Below are positions 47,737 through 55,034 of a DNA stretch of 64,000 bases, piece after piece (position 1 is the first letter of the stretch; every line of letters begins with the position of its first letter). Position numbers and translations under genes: made by a program. The notes beneath the pieces were generated by a model. It was not told where the DNA came from. It was given only the letters and a program-made list of their open reading frames with translations, and ran no database searches. This stretch comes from Dyella silvae (lineage in GTDB: Bacteria; Pseudomonadota; Gammaproteobacteria; Xanthomonadales; Rhodanobacteraceae). The DNA lies in contig NZ_JAPJBQ010000004.1 in NCBI RefSeq assembly GCF_026421305.1, positions 186,001-250,000 on the forward strand, in the 5' to 3' direction.

Positions 47737-48952
47737 GATGGGGGCGCATCGCCGGATGCGCGTCGAAAATGGTGGCCACGCGCAACACCGGAAACTGCCG
47801 CGCGGCCAACCCCAGCGCCTGCATCGCAGGGCTGCTGTCGAGCAGCTTGACGAAGGGGTAGCGCGACACCAGCCGGTCGGTAAGCTCGTTGGCCTCGAAT
47901 GGCACGTCACCGTAACCATCCGCATCAGCGTCCCAGCCCAGGTAGTTGCTCCAGTAATTGCCTTCGCGCTTGCCCCACTGCACATCACGCGTAGCTACGT
48001 AGCTCACCTGTTCGGTGTTGCCGATAAAGTCGTTGCCGTCCACCTCGTTGTTGTACGAACCGGCCCACAGGTGCACGCCGACCGCGTTGCCGACCACCAG
48101 GTTGTTGCGCAGGGCGACGTACTCGGCGTCGTAGACGAACAGACCCACGCCATTGCCCGCCGAAACGTTGCCGGTGAAGGTGGAGTCCTGGATGGTTCGT
48201 AACATGATGCCGTGACTGGCATTCCCCCACGCTACGTTGTTGCGCACTTCGATGTCGCGCACTTCCATCAGCGCCAGGCCACCGAGATTGTGAAAACTCT
48301 CATTGCCCTCCCACAGGTTGTGGTAGGAGTTCATGTAATGCGTGCCGTAGCGCACGTCATGGATGCGGTTTTCGATAAAGCGCGCGTGGTGCGATACGTC
48401 GACGTAGATGCCATCCCGGGCAAAGCTGATGTGATTTCGGGCGATCGTTGCACCGTCCGTGTTGTACAGCTGGATGGCGTTGCCACGCTGCGATGAAAGC
48501 TTTTCGCGCATGCCGGTGATCAGGTTGTCTTCCACCCTCACCTGATTGCTTTTCTCGATCCACAAGCCGAAAAGTACGTGGGCGAAATCGCAGTGGCGCA
48601 CGACCGCACGATCCGATCCCGGCTGAATATAGATGCCGGCGTTCTGGGCACCGAGATCGTCACCACTGTCCCGAACAATCACCCCTTCGATGCGCACATC
48701 AGGGGACGCGACACGAATCACATCCCCTTGCCCGTCGCCGCTGATGGTGGGACGACCGATACCCACAAGCGCCAGCGGCTTATCGATGCGTAGGCTCCCC
48801 ACATACGTTCCCCGCTGAAGCTCGATGGTGTCGCCTGCCGATGCCTGCGCGATGGCCACATCGATCCGGTCACCGGGATGCACCTGGAGCGTGGCCGCCC
48901 CCGCAGAGAAAGCGGCCATGCCAAGCAGAAGTACCGCTGCCAGGCGTCTCAT
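47696..48952 (-). CDS. nosD: NosD periplasmic copper-binding beta-helix protein
   Basis: A 418-residue exported protein with a signal peptide (about 1-21, ending SAGA). It folds as a right-handed parallel beta-helix with recurrent N-x-(hydrophobic) rungs typical of CASH/PbH1 repeats. The C-terminal ANELTDRLVSRYPF segment precedes a tail that contacts NosY in known structures. It delivers copper from NosL to NosZ. Start overlaps the nosR stop by ATGA (48949-48952); the frame to 49102 is not conserved. Confidence 0.93.
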   Translation of the reverse strand: MRRLAAVLLLGMAAFSAGAATLQVHPGDRIDVAIAQASAGDTIELQRGTYVGSLRIDKPLALVGIGRPTISGDGQGDVIRVASPDVRIEGVIVRDSGDDLGAQNAGIYIQPGSDRAVVRHCDFAHVLFGLWIEKSNQVRVEDNLITGMREKLSSQRGNAIQLYNTDGATIARNHISFARDGIYVDVSHHARFIENRIHDVRYGTHYMNSYHNLWEGNESFHNLGGLALMEVRDIEVRNNVAWGNASHGIMLRTIQDSTFTGNVSAGNGVGLFVYDAEYVALRNNLVVGNAVGVHLWAGSYNNEVDGNDFIGNTEQVSYVATRDVQWGKREGNYWSNYLGWDADADGYGDVPFEANELTDRLVSRYPFVKLLDSSPAMQALGLAARQFPVLRVATIFDAHPAMRPHHADWSKWLERSGR

Positions 48953-51141
48953 TCGATCAACTTGATCGGGATGAAGTGACCATCGCGGCCGATGGGCGTC
49001 AGCGGCAGACCCGCTTTGGTACGCCGCTTGCGTTCCGCGCTGAGCGGCGGGCAGGCATGATCGTCGTGATAGAGCACCATGCAATCGAGGCACTGCATGC
49101 ATTCGGTCGGATCAATCCGGCCCTTCGCATCAATGGCCTGGGAACCGCAGCCCACCGCGCACGCCTTACAGGTGGTGCAATCCGCCTTGCGCCGCAAGCC
49201 GAACAGGCGGAACCGCGAAGGCAACGCCAGAGCGGCACCCAGCGGACACAGGTACTTGCAAAAGGGCCGCTCGATGAACATCGAAGCCGTCACCAGTACC
49301 GACCAGAACAGGACAAACGGCCAGCTGCGGTGCCACACATGCACCATGAAGGTGGTCTTGAACGGCTCCACCTCCGCCATGCGCTCGGCCAGCGCCATCG
49401 AGTGGAACGAGGCCGCCACCAATACCAGCAGTACGACGTATTTCATCCAGCGCAGGCGGTGATGCCAGCGCGATGGCAAAGCAAACTGCCACCGCCCCAG
49501 GCCGAGCCGACGTGCACTGCGGAACAGCAACTCGCTCATGGAGCCGTAAGGGCAGAGCCAGCCGCAAAACACCCCGCGCCCCCACAGCGCGATGGTGATC
49601 GCGATGAAGATCCAGAACAGGAAGATCAGCGGGTCACTGAGGAACAAATCCCAACGCCACCCTTCAAACGGCGCATGGATCAGCGTAAGCACCTGCACCA
49701 CGGACGGCTGGGCCAGTTGCATGACACCGATGAAGCCAAAGGCAATCACCCAGACCGCCATGTGCGGCCACAGGATCCAGCGCTTGTCGTTGCGCCGCGA
49801 GCGTGCAGCCCAGCGCCTGTGCAAGGCGTAGAACACGGCGACAAACAGCAACAATGCAACGAAGACGGCGATTGTGAAGACCTTGGCCTTCCATAACTTC
49901 ACCCACGCGGGAACCGGCTTTTCGACGGTAGGCCGGCCGCCTTCCAGATAACGCGCAGGCAGCCAGTACTCGGCATTGAAGTTCGCGAATTCCGCGGTGC
50001 CATGGTCGCCGGCATGCTTGGAAAGAAAGGCGAGACGCCAGGGATAGGCCGCGGAGAACGATGCGCCACGAAGTATGAAGATGCCCGACTCGTCGTACGC
50101 CGGCACGCCGGAAATATCCAGGTGATAGAGGTTGCGGTAGTCGCCGTCGCCGAACTGATAGGTGTCGGCGTCCTGCGTGATCTGGATGCGGTCAAATACG
50201 CCGCCACGCACAAAGGCCGAGCCTTTGAACGAGCTGCTGCCGCCATTGACGATGAAGATGGCATGCTCACCCGGCTTCAGGTCAGCCATCAGATGCTGAT
50301 AGCCCGAAGCGCCCAACACGGCCTTGCCCACCGCCGGCGCGTTGAGATAGCCAAACCAAAGATCGATGAAAGGGCGGTCAGCGCCTGGCTCATCCACTTG
50401 CCCGGGCATGACCTTCAAGTGTCCGATGCTTCCTTCTGCCACCAGCCCCGCCCAGTCGGACGGTGCAGTGGCCGCAGTGAATCGGGCCTGCGGGCGTTCT
50501 ACCGCATGGATCAGCCCGACCTGGCGAGCCACGGCGTAACTACCGCGTCCTACCATCTGGTTCTCGGCGAGCACGGTGACGGTGGCGCCACTGATCGCGT
50601 CCATCGGCACATTGGTGCCGTCGGCACGACCCAGTTCGAAATGCGCACCGGCCGGTTTGCCGGTGTACTGGGCGACGTAACTCACCAGCTTCTCTTCGGG
50701 AATACCCGCCAGCAAGATCGGCTCGCTGTGGCGAAGGATACGCACGCCGGTGATATGCCCCTGCGCGTCCATGCCTACCAGGGTGATGATCGGCTTGCCC
50801 GAGTAACCGACGATGTCCGGCGTGGTATCGGTGGAGAGGAACACGTAGCCGACGACTTCGTCGCGCCCGTTGCGCTGGCGAATGCCCTCGACATACGAAG
50901 GCTGGCCCTTTCGCAGCGAGAAACGCTCAGCTTGCGGCAGCACACTGCCGCATGGCGCGTACTGGCACAGATCAGGACTGGCAAACATCGCCGCCGGCAA
51001 CTCGGCCTCGTAGGCGCCCGCCCAGGCGTGGCTGCTGCCAAACAGCAGCCAACACCCGCTCAACAAAACGAATAGCCATCCAAATCGACGACTACACCCT
51101 AAAGCGGCGCCGTGCCCGAGGCGCACTCCTTCCCTGTCCAT
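48949..51141 (-). CDS. nosR: NosR flavin/iron-sulfur regulator-electron donor
   Basis: A 730-residue membrane flavoprotein needed for nosZ expression and electron supply. A signal/TM segment (about 20-41) precedes the periplasmic FMN-binding domain with covalent attachment motif SGATVT at 184-189. A polytopic region follows with two Cx3CP motifs (CGWLCP and CKYLCP). Two ferredoxin-type 4Fe-4S sites (CTTCKACAVGC and CMQCLDC...C) complete the protein. This is the full-length clade I NosR layout. It lies 14 nt after the cytochrome gene and overlaps nosD. Confidence 0.95.
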   Translation of the reverse strand: MDREGVRLGHGAALGCSRRFGWLFVLLSGCWLLFGSSHAWAGAYEAELPAAMFASPDLCQYAPCGSVLPQAERFSLRKGQPSYVEGIRQRNGRDEVVGYVFLSTDTTPDIVGYSGKPIITLVGMDAQGHITGVRILRHSEPILLAGIPEEKLVSYVAQYTGKPAGAHFELGRADGTNVPMDAISGATVTVLAENQMVGRGSYAVARQVGLIHAVERPQARFTAATAPSDWAGLVAEGSIGHLKVMPGQVDEPGADRPFIDLWFGYLNAPAVGKAVLGASGYQHLMADLKPGEHAIFIVNGGSSSFKGSAFVRGGVFDRIQITQDADTYQFGDGDYRNLYHLDISGVPAYDESGIFILRGASFSAAYPWRLAFLSKHAGDHGTAEFANFNAEYWLPARYLEGGRPTVEKPVPAWVKLWKAKVFTIAVFVALLLFVAVFYALHRRWAARSRRNDKRWILWPHMAVWVIAFGFIGVMQLAQPSVVQVLTLIHAPFEGWRWDLFLSDPLIFLFWIFIAITIALWGRGVFCGWLCPYGSMSELLFRSARRLGLGRWQFALPSRWHHRLRWMKYVVLLVLVAASFHSMALAERMAEVEPFKTTFMVHVWHRSWPFVLFWSVLVTASMFIERPFCKYLCPLGAALALPSRFRLFGLRRKADCTTCKACAVGCGSQAIDAKGRIDPTECMQCLDCMVLYHDDHACPPLSAERKRRTKAGLPLTPIGRDGHFIPIKLIE

Positions 51142-51155
51142 GACGCGTTTCCGCC

Positions 51156-51575
51156 TTATTGCGCCTTGCTGACCATGAAGTCGACCGCCGCCTTGATCGC
51201 GGCATCGTCGAGGCTCGGGTTACCGCCGTGCGCGGGCATGGCGCCCTTCTGACCCGAGAAGCCGTCCAGCGCATGGGCGTAGAGCACATCCTTGCCTTGC
51301 GCGATGCGCGGAGCCCAATCCTCTTTGTTGCCGAGCACCGGGGCGCCGACGGCAGGGCTGCCGTGACACATCACGCAGGTGCCCTGGTACACCTTCTCGC
51401 CAGGAGAAGGCTCGGCAGCAACAGGCTCGGCGGCGGGTGCTGCGGCAGGCGCCTCGGCGGCGACCGATGGCGACGATGCTGCGTCGCCAGCAGATGCGGC
51501 CTTGTCGCCACCACACGCAGCAAGAAGCACGGCTGCCGCAACGATCAGCGGAGCGCCAAAGTGACTGACTTTCAT
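51156..51575 (-). CDS. c-type cytochrome lipoprotein preceding nosR
   Basis: A 139-residue monoheme cytochrome c. The signal ends in a lipobox, LAAC with Cys21. An Ala/Pro-rich linker (about 25-58) leads to the cytochrome domain with C67-V-M-C70-H71 and a likely distal Met113 in GAMPAHGG. It resembles short cytochrome c5/cbb-type electron carriers. As first gene of the nosR operon it probably passes electrons to NosZ; this is inference from context. The ATG at 51573-51575 gives a normal signal, whereas the longer frame to 51641 does not. Confidence 0.9.
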   Translation of the reverse strand: MKVSHFGAPLIVAAAVLLAACGGDKAASAGDAASSPSVAAEAPAAAPAAEPVAAEPSPGEKVYQGTCVMCHGSPAVGAPVLGNKEDWAPRIAQGKDVLYAHALDGFSGQKGAMPAHGGNPSLDDAAIKAAVDFMVSKAQ

Positions 51576-51673
51576 CGATTGATTTCCCTGAGTACGGATG
51601 CGCGTCGTGCACGTGCAAGCACAAGCTGCATTGGACGACACAAAGATGAGACCAGCGGAGGACGGTTTTCACC

Positions 51674-51687
51674 TTGACGTGAGTCAG
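51674..51687. promoter_or_regulatory. candidate FNR/DNR-type site between nos transcripts
   Basis: TTGACGTGAGTCAG matches the CRP/FNR-superfamily dyad TTGAT-N4-ATCAA at seven of ten defined positions. It lies 99 nt upstream of the cytochrome start and 133 nt upstream of nosZ, in the divergent control region. The match is imperfect. Confidence 0.3.
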
Positions 51688-51749
51688 CCCTGTGACAATC
51701 GATCCGGCACGCGCATTGTGGAACTTCGATCATGCGTGACTTGAATCAA

Positions 51750-51777
51750 TTGCTTGTCGTCATGCGAATCCTAGAGT
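51750..51777 (+). promoter_or_regulatory. weak candidate promoter for nosZ
   Basis: TTGCTT (51750-51755) and TAGAGT (51772-51777) are 16 nt apart, about 43 nt upstream of the nosZ ATG. Just upstream, TTGAATCAA (51741-51749) is a compact palindrome. Confidence 0.3.
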
Positions 51778-51819
51778 CCGCGTCGTCTAAACCCGACGCG
51801 ACCAAAGAGGGATGCGCAG

Positions 51820-53772
51820 ATGAGCGGTAACGAAACAAAAGACGGCTATTCGGTAGCTGATCCAAGTCGAAGGAAGTTCCTTGGCACCACAGCGATGGCG
51901 GGCTTGGCGGGCACAGGCGCAGTGCTCGGTCTTACCGCCTGCGGATCCTCGCAACAGCAGGCCGGCAACAACGCTGCCGCATCTGCGTCATCGGCGTCAG
52001 CCGCGCTGCCTGCCGGACACCCCGAATACGATGTGCCGCCCGGCAAGCTGGATGCCTACTACATCATTTCTTCCGGCGGCCACTCCGGTGAAGTGCGCAT
52101 TCTTGGTTGCCCGTCCGGCCGAACGATCAAGCGCATCCCCGTCTTCAACATCGACCCGATGGTGGGATGGGGCATTACCAATGAGTCGCGCGCCATCATC
52201 GGCACGCGTCCGGATGGCCAGCTCAAATACTGGACGGGCGACACCCACCATGTGCACGGCTCGTACAACGACGGCACATACGACGGCAAACATTTCTGGG
52301 TTAACGACAAGTTGAACGCCCGCGTGGCGCGTATTCGCGGCGACACGTTTGAAGTGGACAAGATCGTCGAGCTGCCCAATGTGCAGGGACACCACGGCCT
52401 CTTCCCCGACAAGCGTGACCCGGTGGACGCGTCGATCAACCACACCACGCGCGTATTCGCCGGTGCGGAATTCCATATTCCCCTGCCGAACGATGGGCGC
52501 GATGAAGACGCTCCGGAGAAGTACGGCTGCCTGTTCAGCTGCATTGACGCGGAAAGCATGGAAGTGCGCTGGCAGTGCCGTATCGACGGCAACATGGATC
52601 TGGTGGCCACCAGCTACGACGGCAAGCTCGCCGCATCCAACCAGTACAACACCGAGAACGGCATTCACTACGAGGACATGATGTCCGCGGAGCAGGACGC
52701 CTGCGTGTTCTTCAACATTGCCCGCATCGAACAAGCCGTGGCGGCAGGCAAATTCACCACCATCGGTGATTCGAAGGTGCCTGTGGTGGATGGCCGCAAG
52801 GCAGCCAATGCCGACCCGAAGACCGCACTCACCTGCTACGTACCGGTGCCGAAGAACCCGCATGGTGTGAACGCGAGCCCCGATGCCAAGTACTTCGTGT
52901 GCTCGGGCAAGCTTTCGCCCACCTGCTCGGTGATCGAACTGGCGCTGGTGCACAAGTGGTTCGATGGCGAACTGGCCAAACCCCGTGATGCCGTCGTGGC
53001 CGAGCCCAATGTGGGCCTGGGGCCCTTGCATACCGCTTTTGACGGGCGCGGCAACGCCTATACGACGCTGTTCCTGGACAGCAAGATCGCCAAGTGGAGC
53101 GTCGATGGCGCTATCGCGCAGTTCAAGGGCGACACCAAGGCCAAGGTGATCATCGACACAATCGATGTTCATTACCAGCCTGGCCATGGCTACACGACCA
53201 TGGGCGAGACCAAGGAGCCCGATGGCAAGTTCTTCAACTCGGGTAACAAGTTCTCCAAGGACCGCTTCCTGCCCGTGGGGCCGCTGCACGTGGAGACGGA
53301 ACAGCTCATCGACATCACCGGCGAAAAGATGAAGCTGATCCACGATCACTCGGCTGCCCCGGAACCGCATGACGCCATCATCGTGCGTGCCGACATCATC
53401 AAGACGCGCCAGATCTACGATCTCAACGAGTTCCCCAATGCCGTCAAGAGCAAGGAGGAGAGCACGATCGAGCGCAACGGCAACAAGGTGCACATCCGCC
53501 TGATGTCGCAGGCGCCGGCCTATTCGATGCGCGAGTTCACGGTGAAGAAGGGCGATATCGTCACCATCACCCTGACCAACCACGACAAGGTCGAAGACCT
53601 TACGCACGGCTTCGGCATTCCGAAGTACAACATCAACTTCATCGTCAATCCGCAAGAAACCAAGTCGGTCACCTTCGTTGCCGACAAGCCCGGCATTTTC
53701 TGGTGCTACTGCACGCACTTCTGCCATGCATTGCATCTGGAAATGCGTTCCCGCCTGATCGTTCAACCGTAA
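51820..53772 (+). CDS. nosZ: nitrous oxide reductase NosZ with Tat signal and lipobox
   Basis: A 650-residue terminal reductase converting N2O to N2. Residues 16-22 (SRRKFLG) are a Tat motif, followed by a hydrophobic stretch and L38-T-A-C41, a lipobox. The seven-bladed propeller carries candidate CuZ ligands at H143/H144 (DTHHVH), 191/192, 348, 404 and 517. The cupredoxin domain (about 540-650) has the CuA motif with C631, C635, H639 and M642, plus H596. Residue 633 is His where clade I enzymes usually have Trp. GGGATG-like sequence GAGGGATG precedes the start. It is divergent from the nosR operon. Confidence 0.96.
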   Translation: MSGNETKDGYSVADPSRRKFLGTTAMAGLAGTGAVLGLTACGSSQQQAGNNAAASASSASAALPAGHPEYDVPPGKLDAYYIISSGGHSGEVRILGCPSGRTIKRIPVFNIDPMVGWGITNESRAIIGTRPDGQLKYWTGDTHHVHGSYNDGTYDGKHFWVNDKLNARVARIRGDTFEVDKIVELPNVQGHHGLFPDKRDPVDASINHTTRVFAGAEFHIPLPNDGRDEDAPEKYGCLFSCIDAESMEVRWQCRIDGNMDLVATSYDGKLAASNQYNTENGIHYEDMMSAEQDACVFFNIARIEQAVAAGKFTTIGDSKVPVVDGRKAANADPKTALTCYVPVPKNPHGVNASPDAKYFVCSGKLSPTCSVIELALVHKWFDGELAKPRDAVVAEPNVGLGPLHTAFDGRGNAYTTLFLDSKIAKWSVDGAIAQFKGDTKAKVIIDTIDVHYQPGHGYTTMGETKEPDGKFFNSGNKFSKDRFLPVGPLHVETEQLIDITGEKMKLIHDHSAAPEPHDAIIVRADIIKTRQIYDLNEFPNAVKSKEESTIERNGNKVHIRLMSQAPAYSMREFTVKKGDIVTITLTNHDKVEDLTHGFGIPKYNINFIVNPQETKSVTFVADKPGIFWCYCTHFCHALHLEMRSRLIVQP

Positions 53773-53784
53773 GTGCCGTGGAGG

Positions 53785-53821
53785 GCCGTGAAGCGCCGCA
53801 AGGAGTGTGGCGCTTCACGGC
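53785..53821 (+). other. hairpin between nosZ and nosX/apbE
   Basis: A perfect 13-bp stem (GCCGTGAAGCGCC / GGCGCTTCACGGC) with an 11-nt loop, 12 nt after the nosZ stop. GTGCCGTG at 53773-53780 can pair alternatively with CACGGCAC at the right arm. No T-run follows. It may stabilise nosZ mRNA or attenuate the downstream gene. Confidence 0.6.
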
Positions 53822-53840
53822 ACCATCGCAAACCATCCCC

Positions 53841-54938
53841 ATGCATCGCCTACTCATTGCCCTGCTATTGGCCGGCGTCATCGCGGCAGCCGTGTTATCG
53901 CTTCGCCCCCAGCAACCGGTGGAGGGGGAGTATCTGGTGTTCGGTACACGCGCCCGCATCCAGCTGCGGGACGCCGATCAGGACCAGGCGCAGGCGGCGC
54001 TGGAAGATATCGGAAAGCTTTTTGCCCACGACCATCAGAGTTGGCACCCCTGGAACCCCAGCGACCTCACCCGCCTCAACGACGCACTTGCCCAGGGACA
54101 CGCGGCACGCGTGCCACCGGATGTCGCCGACATGATCCGGCGTGCCCAGGAGGGGTACGAACTGAGCGACGGATGGTTCAACGCTGCCGCAGGAAAGCTG
54201 ATCGGCGCCTGGGGCTTTCACACCAGTAAATACCCGGTAGAAACACCTGCACCCACCGACACCCAGATCCACGCCATGGTCGCGGCCTTGCCCACCATGC
54301 GCGATGTGCACGTCGCCGGCGACGGCACTGTCTCAGCAAGCAATACAGCCGTGTCGCTCGACCTCAACGGCCTGGCCGAAGGTTATGCCGCCGGACAGGT
54401 CCGTCAGTTGCTGGACAAGCATGGCATTGACCATGCCCTGATCTATATCGGCGGCTTCGTTCTGGCGGTTGGCGACAACGATGGCAAGCCGTGGCGCGTG
54501 GGCCTCAACAGCCCTTCCGGCGTGATGGCCGGCGTCACGCTGCATGACGGTGAGGCACTGTCCTCTTCCGGCGATTACGTCCGGCACCGGGCCACGCCGG
54601 GGGAAGGCGGACACATCATCGATACACGGCAAGGCCATCCCCAGCACGTAAGCTCGGCGGCCAGCGTCATCCTCAACGACCCGACCGTCGCGGACATGGC
54701 CAGCACCGCGCTAATGGTGGCGGGGCCGGCCGGGTTCCAGCGCGCCACCGAGCGCATGCATCTGGGCTGCGCGATGCTGCTGGGCCACGACGGCATCCTC
54801 CGGGTCACCTCGGGCATGCGACTGCGGCTAAGGGCAAACGGCGCCTCTATGCCCATGGAGGTACTACCCGGCCCCGCACTGGACTGCCAGCCAGCCGGCG
54901 TCCGGCCGCCCCAGGTCGTGATATCCCCTGAGCTGTGA
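53841..54938 (+). CDS. nosX: ApbE/NosX-type FAD:protein FMN transferase
   Basis: A 365-residue exported flavin transferase that would attach FMN to NosR. An N-terminal signal/anchor (about 3-20) precedes the ApbE domain. LDLNGLAEGYAAG near 174-186 and IGGFVLAVG near 207-215 match the family, though the usual Lys of the KGY motif is Glu here. The Asp/Thr metal site is in DPTVADMASTALMVAG near 281-296. I start at ATG 53841; the frame to 53703 overlaps nosZ. Position after nosZ supports NosX. Confidence 0.88.
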   Translation: MHRLLIALLLAGVIAAAVLSLRPQQPVEGEYLVFGTRARIQLRDADQDQAQAALEDIGKLFAHDHQSWHPWNPSDLTRLNDALAQGHAARVPPDVADMIRRAQEGYELSDGWFNAAAGKLIGAWGFHTSKYPVETPAPTDTQIHAMVAALPTMRDVHVAGDGTVSASNTAVSLDLNGLAEGYAAGQVRQLLDKHGIDHALIYIGGFVLAVGDNDGKPWRVGLNSPSGVMAGVTLHDGEALSSSGDYVRHRATPGEGGHIIDTRQGHPQHVSSAASVILNDPTVADMASTALMVAGPAGFQRATERMHLGCAMLLGHDGILRVTSGMRLRLRANGASMPMEVLPGPALDCQPAGVRPPQVVISPEL

Positions 54939-54997
54939 TCCAGCCTGCATAGATCTTCCTTCTAGCCGATGGCAGTCCTGTCCCGGCCCGTTTAGAG

Positions 54998-55018
54998 TTC
55001 CCCCCTGTCCGGGGGGAA
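54998..55018. other. G/C hairpin upstream of DUF1631 gene
   Basis: TTCCCCCC (54998-55005) and GGGGGGAA (55011-55018) form a perfect 8-bp stem with a 5-nt loop, 17 nt before the DUF1631 start codon. No T-run follows, so a leader hairpin or operator is more likely than a terminator. Confidence 0.4.
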
Positions 55019-55034
55019 TTCACAAAGGGCTGTC

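Noticed and set aside
47737-47988. N-terminal extension of the NosF frame
   Set aside because: It overlaps nosD out of frame and has no similarity to ABC ATPases, which begin just after residue 10 of the chosen start.
51741-51749. TTGAATCAA as an FNR/DNR box
   Set aside because: The half-sites have no four-base spacer, so it does not fit the FNR dimer geometry. Kept only as a note in the promoter entry.
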